Assembly: GCF_000241345.1 (NCBI RefSeq)
Contig: NZ_BAED01000048.1
Span: 94,268 to 158,267 of the forward strand
Length of the DNA stretch: 64,000 bases
Reading direction: 5' to 3'
Origin: Gordonia amarae NBRC 15530
Lineage (GTDB): Bacteria > Actinomycetota > Actinomycetes > Mycobacteriales > Mycobacteriaceae
Positions 1 to 10,412 of this stretch are shown piece by piece (the stretch's first letter is position 1; every line of letters begins with the position of its first letter). The notes under the pieces were generated by a model that searched no databases, was not told where the DNA came from, and saw only the letters and a program-made list of their open reading frames with translations. A program made the position numbers and the translations under genes.

Positions 1-840
1 GCCGCGCTCGCCGACGGCGCCGGCATCCCCGAACGGGACCTGTGGGTGCTCAACCTGCGCGGTGACCTCGGCCGCGACGGCACCGGCTGCTCGGACCTGG
101 CGGGCCTGGCTGCCGACGGGGGAGTCCTGTTGGGGCACAACGAGGACGGCGACGCCGAGGTGCGGGAGCTGATCCGGCTGATCACCCTCGACATCGACGG
201 CGACCCCTGCGTCACGGTGCTGTGGTATCCCGGCATGTTGCCGGCCAACTCGTTCGTCACCACCTCGGCGGGACTCAGCTTCGGGATGGACCACCTGCCC
301 ACCGCCGTGCCGAATCTCGGCGGTGCGGGCCGCCATCTGGTCGCCCGGCACGCTCAGCGGCAGACCGACGGCGCCGCCGCCCGTGCCGCGCTCACTGACG
401 TGCCGTGCGCGGGTGCGTTCGCGTTCAACATGATTGACGAACCCGGCGGGCGGGCCGATGTCATCGAGAACGTGTCCGGGCGGGTGGCCGCAGCCCGAGC
501 CGAGACCGCTGCGATCCCACTGCGGCACGTCAACCATCCGTGCCTGGTGCCCGACGGCACCCGCGGCATCCCCGACGACGACCGCTGGCTGGCCGAAAGC
601 CGTGGCCGCGGAGCACTGTTGGAGGCCGGATCGGTGCGGGCGGCGACGGCCGCCGACGTGATGAGCGCACTGCGGGCGCCGGGGGTGCTGAACACCGAGG
701 AGCACCTGTACACCTACGCCACCACCGTCGTCGACACCGCACGGGGCAGGGTGCTGGTGCGCGGGCACGGCGACGAATGGGAGGGCGACCTGGCCGCGTT
801 CGCCCGCGGACGCCGGGCGGCTCCGGTGGTGACCGCATGA
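1..840 (+). CDS. C45-family (acyl-CoA:6-APA acyltransferase-like) Ntn amidohydrolase, 5' end outside window
   Basis: The frame is open from base 1, so the true start lies upstream and only the C-terminal about 279 residues are seen. The segment GTGCSDLAGLAADGGVLLGH followed by NEDGD matches the family hallmark in which a Gly-Cys bond is self-cleaved and the Cys (codon 88-90) becomes the N-terminal nucleophile. A later HVNHP segment fits the conserved NH motif of the same fold. Members hydrolyse or transfer acyl groups on amides; the substrate here is unknown. The stop overlaps the next gene's ATG (ATGA), so the two are probably translated together. Moderately sure of the family, unsure of the reaction. 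Confidence 0.75.
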   Translation, partial: AALADGAGIPERDLWVLNLRGDLGRDGTGCSDLAGLAADGGVLLGHNEDGDAEVRELIRLITLDIDGDPCVTVLWYPGMLPANSFVTTSAGLSFGMDHLPTAVPNLGGAGRHLVARHAQRQTDGAAARAALTDVPCAGAFAFNMIDEPGGRADVIENVSGRVAAARAETAAIPLRHVNHPCLVPDGTRGIPDDDRWLAESRGRGALLEAGSVRAATAADVMSALRAPGVLNTEEHLYTYATTVVDTARGRVLVRGHGDEWEGDLAAFARGRRAAPVVTA

Positions 841-1652
841 CCTCGCTCGCCGACCGGTTGTGTTCGGTCGTCGGGGTGCGCTGGTCGGCACTGGCCGTCG
901 ACATCGACAGTGGCCGTGAACTGTTCGAACTCGACGCCGACCGGGTGTGCGACACCGCCAGTATCGGGAAGGTCTTCCTCCTGCACCGGCTGCTCACCGA
1001 AGTCGACGCGGGCACACGGTCATTGGAGGACACCGTCACCCGCAGGCCCGTCGAGTGGATGGACAACTCCGGTCTCTGGTATCTGCTGCACGCCGACACC
1101 CTGACGCTCTACGACGTGGCCGCGCTGATCGGGGCCGTCAGCGACAACGCCGCCACCAACACGCTGGCGCGGGTCGTCGGCCTCGACGCCGTCCAGGAGC
1201 ACACCCGCGACCTGGGTTACCACGACTCCGGACTGAATGATGTTGTCCGCTGGCCTATTCCGCCGGGCGCACCCGGCATGCTGTCGCACGGCACCGCCCG
1301 CGAACTGGTCCGGTTCTGTGCCCGGCTGGCCACCGGGGCCGATCTGTCCCACGCGTCGGCCGAAACCCTGCGGCGCTGGCTCGGTGCCGGCATGGACCTG
1401 TCGATGGTCGCCTCCGCGTTCGGCCTCGACCCGCTCGCGCACTACTACTTCGACCGCGGAATCTGGTTGTGGAACAAGACCGGAACCATCTCCACGGTGC
1501 GCGCCGACATCGGCGTGGTCATGTCACAGACGCGGCGCATCGCCTATGCGGTACTGGCCAACTGGGATTCGGGCGCCGATGTGCGTGACGATGTCCTCGC
1601 CGCCATGCGCGCGGCCGGGGACGTACTCCGCGCCGAACTCGGTTTCGCCTGA
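837..1652 (+). CDS. serine hydrolase with class A beta-lactamase fold, cytosolic
   Basis: 271 residues starting at the ATG that overlaps the preceding stop codon. All three catalytic signatures of the penicillin-binding/class A beta-lactamase fold are visible: S-I-G-K (Ser42, Lys45), S-D-N in AVSDNAATN, and K-T-G in WNKTGTIS. No signal peptide or lipobox is present at the N-terminus (MTSLADRLCSVVGVRW), so it probably stays in the cytoplasm, unlike true resistance beta-lactamases. An obvious E-x-x-L-N omega-loop motif is not seen. Coupling to an Ntn-type amidohydrolase suggests a joint role in acyl-amide or lactam turnover. Function beyond serine hydrolase is inference. Confidence 0.82.
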   Translation: MTSLADRLCSVVGVRWSALAVDIDSGRELFELDADRVCDTASIGKVFLLHRLLTEVDAGTRSLEDTVTRRPVEWMDNSGLWYLLHADTLTLYDVAALIGAVSDNAATNTLARVVGLDAVQEHTRDLGYHDSGLNDVVRWPIPPGAPGMLSHGTARELVRFCARLATGADLSHASAETLRRWLGAGMDLSMVASAFGLDPLAHYYFDRGIWLWNKTGTISTVRADIGVVMSQTRRIAYAVLANWDSGADVRDDVLAAMRAAGDVLRAELGFA

Positions 1653-1678
1653 CCCTTCGTTCGGCATCCTCCTGCGCT

Positions 1679-1787
1679 GGTTGAGGTGCGACGAGCCGCT
1701 AGGCGAGGTGCCTCGAAACCCGGTGAGAGAACGTTGTCGTCTCACCGGGTTTCGAGGCTCGTCGCTAGCGCTCCTCACACCTCAACC
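1679..1787. repeat. large inverted repeat between convergent genes (dispersed-element-like)
   Basis: A perfect 19-bp inverted repeat (1710-1728 and 1740-1758, 11-nt loop) is nested inside longer, imperfect arms that start with GGTTGAGGTG (1679-1688) and end with CACCTCAACC (1778-1787). It sits between the ends of two convergent genes, where a folded transcript could stop polymerases from both sides. The words GGTTGAGGTGCG, GACGAGCC and CTCGAAACC look like a palindromic element scattered through Gordonia-type genomes; this is recollection, not a search. It has no coding content. Confidence 0.8.
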
Positions 1788-1921
1788 GGCGGTGGGCACC
1801 CAACCGGTGGAGGTTCGAGGAGTGAGTGTCAGTCGGCGAATGCCGTGTCGATCAACCGGCGGAGGGCACCCAACCGGCGGAGGTGCGAGGAGTAAGTGTC
1901 AGTCGGCGAAGGCGGTATCGA
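1782..1921. repeat. two-copy 70-bp tandem duplication covering the 3' end of kgd
   Basis: Copy 1 (1782-1851) and copy 2 (1852-1921) are exactly 70 bp apart and differ at seven positions by eye. Copy 2 contains the last seven codons and the stop codon of kgd (1899-1921); copy 1 carries a decayed duplicate of them (1829-1851). Within each unit, parts of the neighbouring inverted-repeat element (GGAGGT-CGAGGAGT) recur. This looks like a local duplication at the gene's end. Confidence 0.85.
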
Positions 1922-4900
1922 TGATCTCCTTCTGCTCCACCGCGTGGACCTTGCTCGAACCCGACGACGGTGCCGACATCGCCCGGCGCGAAGCCCGGCG
2001 CAGACCCCTGAGGAGGTCCGGCAGCACGTCGGGCAGCCACAGACCCAGGAACGGCCACGGACCCTGGTTGGCCGGCTCCTCCTGCACCCACACGAAGTCG
2101 TTCGCGTTCGGGTACTGCTCGATCGTCTTGCGCAGCCTGCGGTGCGGAACCGGGTACAGCTGCTCGATGCGCACGATCGCGATGTCGTCACGGCCGTCCT
2201 TCTCACGACGCTCATCGAGCTCGTAGAACAGCTTGCCGCTCACCAACAGGATCCGCTTGACCTTGCTGTGGTCACCACCGCCGGTGGCGAACTTCGGGTC
2301 GTCGAGCACCGAACGGAACTTGTCGTCGGTGAAGTCGCTGATCTGGCTGACGGCGTGCTTGTTGCGCAGCATCGACTTGGGCGTGAACACGATCAGCGGG
2401 CGGCGGATGCCGTCGTGGACGTGCCGGCGCAGCAGGTGGAAGTAGCTGGCCGGGGTCGACGGCAGCGCGACCGTCATCGAACCCTCGGCGCACAACTGCA
2501 GGAACCGCTCGATACGGCCCGAGGTGTGGTCGGGACCCTGACCCTCGTGGCCGTGCGGCAGCAGCAGCACCACATCGGAGAGCTGACCCCACTTGGCCTC
2601 ACCGGAGGAGATGAACTCGTCGATGATCGACTGGGCGCCGTTGACGAAGTCACCGAACTGCCCCTCCCACAGCACGAGTGCGTCGGGATTGCCCACCGAG
2701 TAGCCGTACTCGAAACCGAGCACCGCGAACTCCGACAGCGGCGAGTCGTAGACGTTGAAACGGCCAGGCTGCTCGGGGGACAGGTGGTTGAGCGGGGTGT
2801 ACTCCGAACCGTTGGTGCGGTCGATGAGCACCGAATGGCGCTGCGTGAACGTGCCGCGGCGCGAGTCCTGACCGGACAGGCGCACATCGGTGCCTTCGAG
2901 GACCAGCGAACCGAACGCCAGCAACTCGGCGAATGCCCAGTCGACGTGACCCTCGCGCGACATCTCGTGACGGCGCTTGAGTACCGGCTTGACCCGCTGA
3001 TGCGCCGTGAAGCCCTCGGGCACGTTGAAGAACGCGTCGCCGATCTGCTCCAGCACCGACTTGTCGACGGCGGTCTCCACCTTGAGCGCCAGGGTCTGGT
3101 CGGCCTCGACCGACGGGCTGGGCTCGGGGACGTAGCGCTCGAGTTCCTTGACCTCGTTGAAGACCCGCTCGAGCTGACCCTGGTAGTCGCGAAGGGCGTC
3201 CTCGGCCTCCTTGGTGGAGATGTCACCACGGCCGATGAGGGCTTCGGTGTAGGACTTGCGCACACCGCGCTTGGTGTCGATCACGTCGTACATCGCCGGC
3301 TGCGTCATCGAGGGGTCGTCGCCCTCGTTGTGGCCGCGGCGGCGGAAGCACACGAGGTCGATGACGACGTCCTTGTGGAAGGCCTCGCGGTAGTCGACGG
3401 CGAGCTTGGCCGCCCACACGCATGCCTCCGGGTCGTCGCCGTTGACGTGGAAGATCGGCGCGCCGATCACCTTGGCGATATCGGTGCAGTACTCGGTGGA
3501 CCGCGAATGCTCGGGTGCGGTGGTGAAGCCGACCTGATTGTTGACCACGATGTGGACGGTGCCGCCGGTGCGGTAGCCGGGCAGCAGCGACAGGTTGAGG
3601 GTTTCGGGCACCACGCCCTGACCGGCGAACGCGGCGTCGCCGTGCAGCATCAGCGGCAGGATGGAGAACTGCTCGGACTCCTCGAGCTGATCCTGCTTGG
3701 ACCGGACCAGACCCTCCAGCACCGGGTCGACGGCCTCGAGGTGGCTCGGGTTGGCGGTGAGGGAGACGGCGATCTCGTTGTCCCCGAACATCTGGTAGTA
3801 CTTGCCCTCGGCGCCGAGGTGGTATTTCACGTCGCCCGAGCCGTGCGCCTGCGCCGGGTTCAGGTTGCCCTCGAACTCGCCGAAGATCTTCGAGTACGGC
3901 TTGCCCACGATGTTGGCGAGCACGTTGAGGCGGCCGCGGTGCGGCATGCCGATGATCACCTCGCGCAGGTTGTGGTCGGCGCAGCGGTCGATGACCGCAT
4001 CCATCGTCGGGATGGTGGCCTCCGCACCTTCCAACGAGAAGCGCTTCTGCCCAACGTATTTGGTTTGCAAGAAGGTCTCGAAGGCCTCGGCCGCGTTGAG
4101 CTTTGACAGGATGTATTTCTGCTCGGCCACCGGCGGCTTGACGTGCTTGATCTCCACGCGCTCCTCGAGCCAGCGCTGCTGCTCGGGTTCGAGGATGTGC
4201 GTGTACTCGATGCCGACGTGGCGGCAGTACGCGTCGCGCAGCACCGCCAGCACGTCGCGCAGCTTCATCCGCTCCTCGCCGTGGAAACCGCCGACCTTGA
4301 ACTCGCGGTCGAGATCCCACAGCGTCAGGCCGTAGGTGTGCACGTTGAGGTCGGGGTGCGAGGTCTTGGCATCGCTGTTCATCATCAGCGGATCGGTGTC
4401 CGCCATGAGATGACCACGGCTGCGGTAGGCGGCGATCATCTCGAGCACGCGGGTGCTCTTGTCCACCAGGCCGGCCGGGATGTCCCGGCGCCAGCGGATC
4501 GGCTCGTAGGGGATCTTGAACGCGGTGAAGATCTCGTCGAAGAAGCCGTCGTCGAGGAGCAGCGCGTGCACGCGGCGCAGGAAGTCGCCGGACTCGGCGC
4601 CCTGGATGATCCGGTGATCGTAGGTGGAGGTGAGCGTGATCAGCTTGCCCACACCCAGATCGGCGATCTGCTCGTCGCTGGCGCCCTGGAACTCCGCCGG
4701 GTACTCCATCGCACCGGCACCGATGATGGCGCCCTGACCCTTCATCAGGCGCGGCACCGAATGCACGGTACCGATGGTGCCCGGGTTGGTGAGCGAGATG
4801 GTGACACCCGCGAAATCCTCGGCGGTCAGCTTGCCCTCACGGGCCCGGCGCACGACGTCCTCGTAGGCCGCGTGGAACTCGCCGAAGCTCATCGTCTCGC

Positions 4901-5699
4901 AGCCCTTGATGGCCGCGACGACGAGCGTGCGGTTGCCGTCCTTGCCGACGAGGTCGATCGCCAGGCCCAGGTTGGTATGGGCGGGGGTGATCACATTCGG
5001 CTTCCCGTCGACCTCGGCGAAGTGCCGGTTCATGTTCGGGAAGTCCTTGATCGCCTGGACGAGCGCGTAACCGAGGATGTGGGTGAAGCTGATCTTGCCG
5101 CCGCGGGTGCGGGCGAGGTGGTTGTTGATGACGATCCGGTTATCGATCATCAGCTTGGCCGGGATGGCGCGAACGCTGGTCGCGGTGGGGATCGCCAGCG
5201 ACAGGTTCATGTTCTTGACGATCGCCGCGGCCGGGCCGCGCAGCACCTTGTTCTCGTCGGCGGCCGGTGCGGGAGCGGGGGTCTTGGCGCCGCCGGCGGT
5301 GGTCGAGGCGGCCGAACCGTCCCGGCTGGCGGTGCCGCGTCCGGCCGCGGCCTTGGTGGCCGGGGCCTCCTTGGCGGGCGCCGGTTTGCGGGTGGTCGTC
5401 GGCCGGGCCGGCACGGTGTCGAGGGTGATCTGGTTGTTGGCCTTCGGCGGGGCCGCTGCGGCGGGCTTCGCCGGAGTCGCGGGTTGTGCCGGGGCCGCGG
5501 GTTGTGCGGGTGCCTTGGGCTGGGCCGGCGCGCTGCCGTTGCTCGACGCGGTGGCACCGGCGTCCGCCGCTTCGGGCTTGTAGTTCTTCAGTACGTCGTG
5601 CCAACTCGGGTCGACAGAAGACGGGTCTTTGATGAATTGCTGGTACATCTCTTCGACCAGCCATGTGTTCTGTCCGAAATCCGAAACCGAACTGCTCAC
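1899..5699 (-). CDS. kgd: multifunctional 2-oxoglutarate decarboxylase/dehydrogenase E1-E2o fusion
   Basis: About 1266 residues and very similar throughout to mycobacterial Kgd. It carries the thiamine-diphosphate E1 activity of the 2-oxoglutarate dehydrogenase complex plus a fused succinyltransferase domain, feeding the TCA cycle or making succinic semialdehyde. Domains: N-terminal peptide [15 protein letters not shown], an Ala/Pro-rich linker (about residues 35-110), an E2o acyltransferase domain with the [16 protein letters not shown] active-site motif, then the E1 domain ([23 protein letters not shown] segment, [14 protein letters not shown]) ending in [20 protein letters not shown] at 5699 aligns with the mycobacterial start ([10 protein letters not shown]) and is preceded by AGAGAG; a TTG at 5717 would add six residues. 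Confidence 0.97.
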   Translation of the reverse strand: MSSSVSDFGQNTWLVEEMYQQFIKDPSSVDPSWHDVLKNYKPEAADAGATASSNGSAPAQPKAPAQPAAPAQPATPAKPAAAAPPKANNQITLDTVPARPTTTRKPAPAKEAPATKAAAGRGTASRDGSAASTTAGGAKTPAPAPAADENKVLRGPAAAIVKNMNLSLAIPTATSVRAIPAKLMIDNRIVINNHLARTRGGKISFTHILGYALVQAIKDFPNMNRHFAEVDGKPNVITPAHTNLGLAIDLVGKDGNRTLVVAAIKGCETMSFGEFHAAYEDVVRRAREGKLTAEDFAGVTISLTNPGTIGTVHSVPRLMKGQGAIIGAGAMEYPAEFQGASDEQIADLGVGKLITLTSTYDHRIIQGAESGDFLRRVHALLLDDGFFDEIFTAFKIPYEPIRWRRDIPAGLVDKSTRVLEMIAAYRSRGHLMADTDPLMMNSDAKTSHPDLNVHTYGLTLWDLDREFKVGGFHGEERMKLRDVLAVLRDAYCRHVGIEYTHILEPEQQRWLEERVEIKHVKPPVAEQKYILSKLNAAEAFETFLQTKYVGQKRFSLEGAEATIPTMDAVIDRCADHNLREVIIGMPHRGRLNVLANIVGKPYSKIFGEFEGNLNPAQAHGSGDVKYHLGAEGKYYQMFGDNEIAVSLTANPSHLEAVDPVLEGLVRSKQDQLEESEQFSILPLMLHGDAAFAGQGVVPETLNLSLLPGYRTGGTVHIVVNNQVGFTTAPEHSRSTEYCTDIAKVIGAPIFHVNGDDPEACVWAAKLAVDYREAFHKDVVIDLVCFRRRGHNEGDDPSMTQPAMYDVIDTKRGVRKSYTEALIGRGDISTKEAEDALRDYQGQLERVFNEVKELERYVPEPSPSVEADQTLALKVETAVDKSVLEQIGDAFFNVPEGFTAHQRVKPVLKRRHEMSREGHVDWAFAELLAFGSLVLEGTDVRLSGQDSRRGTFTQRHSVLIDRTNGSEYTPLNHLSPEQPGRFNVYDSPLSEFAVLGFEYGYSVGNPDALVLWEGQFGDFVNGAQSIIDEFISSGEAKWGQLSDVVLLLPHGHEGQGPDHTSGRIERFLQLCAEGSMTVALPSTPASYFHLLRRHVHDGIRRPLIVFTPKSMLRNKHAVSQISDFTDDKFRSVLDDPKFATGGGDHSKVKRILLVSGKLFYELDERREKDGRDDIAIVRIEQLYPVPHRRLRKTIEQYPNANDFVWVQEEPANQGPWPFLGLWLPDVLPDLLRGLRRASRRAMSAPSSGSSKVHAVEQKEIIDTAFAD

Positions 5700-5886
5700 T
5701 GCGCTCTCTCGCCTCAATTCCCTCTGGTATCGGGTCGCTGATCACGTCCTAGGTCTCTTGTGAAGACTCTCGTCGTGGATCAACCCCTGATGGTACGCGG
5801 TCCGGGACTGTATGCGGTGCTGGGACCTCACAGCACTCGGGATGCATTAAATGAAGCACAATCACGGCGATATTGTGGCCGGATTC

Positions 5887-8800
5887 TCACACCAGTTTCG
5901 CCTCACCGGACTCCCACAATTGCAGGTACAGACCGCCCTGCGCGAGGAGTTCGGCGTGGGTCCCCGACTCCACCACCCGGCCGCCGTCGATGACCGCGAT
6001 CCGGTCGGCCCGCGCGGCCGTGGCGAGCCGGTGCGCGACGATCACCGAGGTGCGGCGAGCGGTCACCGCGGCCCCGGCCGCCAGCACCAGTGCCTCGGTC
6101 TCCTGGTCGAGGGTCGCGGTCGCCTCATCGAGCAGCAGCAGGTCGGGTTCGACCAGTTCGGCGCGGGCCAGCGCGACCAGTTGCCGCTGTCCCGACGACA
6201 GCTCCCGGCCGCGTTCGCCGACCTGCTGATTCATTCCGTGCGGTAGACGGGCGATCACCCCGAGCGCGCCGACCGCACGGGCAGCGGCGGTGATGGCGGC
6301 ACGGTCCGCGCCGGGCCGCCCGTACGCGATGCTCTCGGCGACGGTGCCGGCGAACAGGTGTGATTCCTGCGGCACCACGCCGAGCCGGTGCCGGTAGCCG
6401 GTGAGCGTGAAGTCGCGGATGTCGGTGCCGTCCATGCGCACCACGCCCGTCGTCGGGTCGTAGAAGCGGGCCAGCAGTTTGACGATGGTCGACTTTCCGG
6501 CACCCGTGCGCCCGACCAGCGCCAGTGAGGTGCCGCCCGGGATCGTCAGGCCGACATCGTCGAGGGCGAACCGTCCGGTCCGCCCGTACCGGAAGCCGAC
6601 GCCGTCGAAGGTGACATCACCGTCGAGGGCGCCCGGTGGCCGTGCCCGGGGGTTGTCCGGCAGCGACGACTCGGTGCCCAGTAGCTCGGCGATCCGGCGC
6701 AGTCCGACGGCTGCCTGCTGGTAGCCGTCGAACACCTGCGAGAGCTGCTGGACCGGACCGAACAGCATCGACAGGTACAGCACGAACGCCACCAGCGTGC
6801 CCGCCGACAGATCACCGGAGGTGATCTGGTGCGCGCCGATCGCCACCGCGGCGGCCGCCGCCACATCGGCGGTGAACGTGATGAACGGGAAGTACACCGA
6901 GATCGCCCGCTGCGAGGTCATGCGGGCCTCGACCCACGCGTACGTGCGGCCCGCGAACCGGGCGCGGGCCGCCGGAACGCCCCGATAGGTCTGGGTGGTC
7001 TTGATGCCGGTGATGTTCTCCTGGAAGTCGGCGTTCACGGCGCTCACCAGTTCCCGCGACCGCGTGTACGCGCGGGAGGCGATGCGCCGGAAGAACACCG
7101 TCGCGGCGATCAGCAGCGGGAACAGCGGCAGCATCGCCGCGCCGAGCGCCGGATCGGTGATCACCAGCGCGGCGCCCACCCCGCCGAGCGTCAGCACCGC
7201 CACCACCGCCGACGGCAGCCCGGTCTGCAGGAACGTCGACAGGGCGTCGATGTCGGTGGTCATCCGGGTCATGATGCGCCCGGACAGTTCCCGCTCGTAG
7301 TAGTCGAGGCCGAGCCGCTGGATGTGGGCGTAGCTGCGGATCCGCAGCCCGTACAGGATGCGTTCGCCCGCCCGCGTGGAGGCGATGACGGTCACCCGGG
7401 CGGCCGCCCACGCCAGGGCCACGGCCACCACACCGATCGCCGACACCCGCCACACGGTGGCCTCGTCGCCGGCGGCGTCGAGAACGGTGCGGGCCAGCGA
7501 CGGGAACACCAGACCGACGAGGGTGTCCACGCCGATCCCGACCATCGTCAGGGCGATCAGCGGCCGGACCGGGCTGAGCAGTCCGCGCAGCGAGAACGGT
7601 TGTGCCTCCGACCGGGCCGCGGCGACGTCGACACGCGGGTCCTCCGTCGCCGGTGGCAACGCCGCCACGGCCGCGGCGAGTCGGGGGGTGGCGGGCATCG
7701 ACCCGAGCGCACCCGATCGGCCGCGCCCGGAAGCCGGAGCCGGAGTGACGGACGGTGCCCAGGCACTGCCGGTGGGAGCGGACCCGGCGTCGGGAACCTC
7801 GGGCCACAGTTCATCGGTGGACGGTTCCGGGGCGGCGGCGATCGCTTCACCGGCGGTGTCGGGGCCGATGCTCATCAGCGCCCGGAACCGTGCGCTCCGG
7901 GCATCGAGTTCGGCGACCGTCCCGATGTCGGTGATCCGGCCGTCGTCGAGGACCACGACGCGGTCGGCGATCGCCAGCGTCGACCGGCGGTGCGCCAGCA
8001 CCAGCATCGTCGTCGCCGACTCCGGTGACCGCAACCTGCTCAGGATGGTCTGTTCCGTGGCGGCGTCCACGGCCGAGGTCGCGTCGTCGAGCACCATGAT
8101 CCGGGGCCGGGCGAACATCGCCCGCGCCAGGGCGACGCGCTGGCGCTGTCCGCCCGAGAGGGTCAGTCCGCGTTCGCCGACCACGGTGTCGAAGCCGTCG
8201 GGCAGCGCGTCGACGAACTCGGTGGCGCAGGCCTGGTCGGCGGCCTCCCGGATGCGCGACCCGGCCGCACCGGGCACCCCGAGCGCGATGTTGGCGCCGA
8301 TCGTGTCGGAGAACAGGAACGGCTCGTCGAAGACGACCGACACCGCCGAGTGCAGCGAGTCGGCGCTCAGTTCGGCCACGTCGATGTGGTGATCACCCGC
8401 GCCCACCGACACCGTCCCGGACACCGGCCGGTAGTAGCGGCACACGAGGTCGGCGATGGTCGACTTCCCCGACCCGGGCGGTCCCACCACGGCGACGCAT
8501 TCACCGGGTGCGATGTCGAGGGAGACATCGTCGAGTACCGAGCGACCGCTGAGTTCGGCACTCACCGACGACAGCCGCAGTCCCAGTGGGCCGTCGGGTG
8601 CCGCGGTGGTGCCGGCGAGAGTGGGATCGGGCCGATGGTCGGCCACCTCGTAGACGCGTTCGACGGCCGAGCGCGCCAGCTGCGCTGTCACCAGCAGGCC
8701 GGTCACCATGCGGGACAGCGAGGTCATCGACGCCACATAGGTGGCGAACGCGAGGAAGGTGCCTGCGGTGATCGTGCCGCGGATGGTCAGGTAGCCGCCG

Positions 8801-9603
8801 ACCGCGATCACCAGCACCATGCCCAGCTGCGGTACCGCCGACAGGGTGGGCCCGAGCATCGCGTTGATGCGGGCGGCCCGCAGCCGCAGCCGGTACAGCC
8901 GGGCGCCGAGACCGACGAGCGTGTCGACGGCCCGTTCCTCCTGTCCGAAGCCTTTCACCACCCGGACCCCGGTGACGGTCTCCTCCACGTGCCCGGCGAC
9001 ATCGGCGGCGGCCTGCTGCGCCGACCACGTCGCGGCGAACAGCCGGCGGCGCACCCGCACCACCACGACGGCGACGACCGGGACCGTGACCAGCGCGACG
9101 CACGTCAACACCGGCGACAGATACGCCATGATCGCGACGGCCACCACCAGTTGCACCCCGGAGCCGAGCGCCAGCGGCACCTGGGCGAGCAGACCCTGGA
9201 TGATCTGCAGGTCGGAGATCGACCGGGACACGATCTGCCCGGTGCGGATCTGGTCCTGAGCCGCACCGTCGAGCCGCAGCAGCGTGTCGAACAGCCGCAA
9301 CCGCAACGTGTTCTGCACGACGATCGACAGCCGGCCGGCCGTCATCCGGCGGCCGAACTGACACGCGAACCGGATCACCGCGGCGACGACCAGCGCCGTC
9401 ACAATCAGCAGCAGTCCGGGACCGGTGTCGGTGACACCGGTCGCGTCATCGATGGCGGCCTTCGCCAGGAGTGGGGAGGCCAGGTCCACGGCCACCGCGA
9501 TCAGCGTCGCGGCGACGGTGAGCACCACCAGCCGCCGGTGCTCCAGGCACTGGGCGGTGAGCCGCCGGATCCAGCCGGGTTCGGGCTCCGTACTACCGCT
9601 CAC
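5887..9603 (-). CDS. fused ABC exporter (TMD-NBD-TMD-NBD), multidrug-type
   Basis: 1238 residues joining two half-transporters: TMD1 about 15-310, NBD1 about 345-570 (Walker A GPPGSGKST, signature LSGGQRQ, Walker B IMVLDDATS), a Pro/Ala-rich linker about 580-660, TMD2 about 680-970, NBD2 about 1000-1225 (GRTGAGKST, LSSGQRQ, LLLLDEATA). NBD1 has Asp where the catalytic Glu should follow Walker B, while NBD2 keeps Glu, so the ATP sites are asymmetric. M. tuberculosis Rv0194, a multidrug efflux pump of about 1200 residues, has the same architecture. GTG start overlaps the upstream stop by 4 bp (GTGA), making it the third gene of a coupled trio. Substrate unknown. Confidence 0.93.
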   Translation of the reverse strand: MSGSTEPEPGWIRRLTAQCLEHRRLVVLTVAATLIAVAVDLASPLLAKAAIDDATGVTDTGPGLLLIVTALVVAAVIRFACQFGRRMTAGRLSIVVQNTLRLRLFDTLLRLDGAAQDQIRTGQIVSRSISDLQIIQGLLAQVPLALGSGVQLVVAVAIMAYLSPVLTCVALVTVPVVAVVVVRVRRRLFAATWSAQQAAADVAGHVEETVTGVRVVKGFGQEERAVDTLVGLGARLYRLRLRAARINAMLGPTLSAVPQLGMVLVIAVGGYLTIRGTITAGTFLAFATYVASMTSLSRMVTGLLVTAQLARSAVERVYEVADHRPDPTLAGTTAAPDGPLGLRLSSVSAELSGRSVLDDVSLDIAPGECVAVVGPPGSGKSTIADLVCRYYRPVSGTVSVGAGDHHIDVAELSADSLHSAVSVVFDEPFLFSDTIGANIALGVPGAAGSRIREAADQACATEFVDALPDGFDTVVGERGLTLSGGQRQRVALARAMFARPRIMVLDDATSAVDAATEQTILSRLRSPESATTMLVLAHRRSTLAIADRVVVLDDGRITDIGTVAELDARSARFRALMSIGPDTAGEAIAAAPEPSTDELWPEVPDAGSAPTGSAWAPSVTPAPASGRGRSGALGSMPATPRLAAAVAALPPATEDPRVDVAAARSEAQPFSLRGLLSPVRPLIALTMVGIGVDTLVGLVFPSLARTVLDAAGDEATVWRVSAIGVVAVALAWAAARVTVIASTRAGERILYGLRIRSYAHIQRLGLDYYERELSGRIMTRMTTDIDALSTFLQTGLPSAVVAVLTLGGVGAALVITDPALGAAMLPLFPLLIAATVFFRRIASRAYTRSRELVSAVNADFQENITGIKTTQTYRGVPAARARFAGRTYAWVEARMTSQRAISVYFPFITFTADVAAAAAVAIGAHQITSGDLSAGTLVAFVLYLSMLFGPVQQLSQVFDGYQQAAVGLRRIAELLGTESSLPDNPRARPPGALDGDVTFDGVGFRYGRTGRFALDDVGLTIPGGTSLALVGRTGAGKSTIVKLLARFYDPTTGVVRMDGTDIRDFTLTGYRHRLGVVPQESHLFAGTVAESIAYGRPGADRAAITAAARAVGALGVIARLPHGMNQQVGERGRELSSGQRQLVALARAELVEPDLLLLDEATATLDQETEALVLAAGAAVTARRTSVIVAHRLATAARADRIAVIDGGRVVESGTHAELLAQGGLYLQLWESGEAKLV

Positions 9604-10412
9604 ACCCGGCCGACCGGGCGGTCACTCCCGTCGGTCGGCAGCGAACGCACGGACGGGATCGCGCCGGGCTCCTCGCCGGTGACGACGGATCCGTCGATCA
9701 CCTGCCAGTGCACGGGTGCGGGACCGAATGCTTCGCGGGCGTTCTCGACGATCTTCTTGCCGATCGCCCGGTTACCGATACCGCCGATGAGCGCGCCGAC
9801 ACCCGCCGGCAGCAACTTGCCGAAGATCAGCGGCGCACGCTTGATGGCGTAGCGGCGGACGAACTTGCCGGCGAGTTTGCGGTTGAGCTGCCCGATCCGG
9901 CTGTCGGGGGTGGTGCTCTGGTTGAGCCGGCGCAGGGTGCCGCTGCGTGAACCCACCACCTTGCCGACGGCCAGGATGCCCTCCTCGCCGAGGGCGACGG
10001 CCAGCACCAGCGCGGTGCGCCGCTCGTTGTCGTGCATCGGGATGCCGTGCACTTCGGCGATCGCCAGGGCGAGCAGTGCCGAGGTCTCGAGGAACAGTGC
10101 GGTTTCGCCGGTGGCGGCGCCCATCGCCGTGATGGTGCCGACGCCCGGTACCGCGGCCGCCGCGCCCACCGCGCTGCCCGTTCCGGTGACGGTGCGCAGG
10201 TAGTGCTTCTCCAGTCGCTCGATGATTTGTTGCGGCGATTCGTCGGGGTGCCGGCGGCGAATGCTGTCGACGTACTTCTTGACCTGTGGGGCCTGCAGAC
10301 GCTGGGCCTTGTCCAGCAGCTTGCTCACTGCCGTCAGAGTCAGCTTCGAGGGCTGCTTCTCCTGTACCTGCGCGGTCGTGGACTGCTCGACACGCTTGAT
10401 GATGTTGCTCAT
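9600..10412 (-). CDS. conserved membrane-associated protein, Rv1249c-like position
   Basis: 270 residues from ATG at 10412, which overlaps the previous gene's TGA by 4 bp. The N-terminus is charged and helical; the centre (about 75-160) is rich in Gly/Ala with TGTGSAVGAAAAVPGVGTI and ALFLETSALLALAIAEVHGI, resembling EcsC-type membrane-associated proteins; the C-terminal part has PAGVGALIGGIGNRAIGKKI, another Gly-rich amphipathic segment. In M. tuberculosis, Rv1249c (a possible membrane protein of similar size) lies between kgd and the MFS gene Rv1250, so this is its positional counterpart. Function unknown. A TTG five codons upstream is an unlikely alternative start. Confidence 0.8.
   Translation of the reverse strand: MSNIIKRVEQSTTAQVQEKQPSKLTLTAVSKLLDKAQRLQAPQVKKYVDSIRRRHPDESPQQIIERLEKHYLRTVTGTGSAVGAAAAVPGVGTITAMGAATGETALFLETSALLALAIAEVHGIPMHDNERRTALVLAVALGEEGILAVGKVVGSRSGTLRRLNQSTTPDSRIGQLNRKLAGKFVRRYAIKRAPLIFGKLLPAGVGALIGGIGNRAIGKKIVENAREAFGPAPVHWQVIDGSVVTGEEPGAIPSVRSLPTDGSDRPVGRV

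Noticed and set aside
1896..4106. Long open frame (736 codons) on the plus strand opposite kgd
   Set aside because: Composition is a mirror of GC-rich codon use in kgd (V-x-D/E-rich shadow protein), there is no known family, and the opposite strand encodes an unmistakable Kgd.
5760..5993. Small plus-strand frame between kgd and the ABC exporter gene
   Set aside because: It runs into the antisense side of the exporter gene, has no ribosome-binding site and no similarity to any family I recognise.
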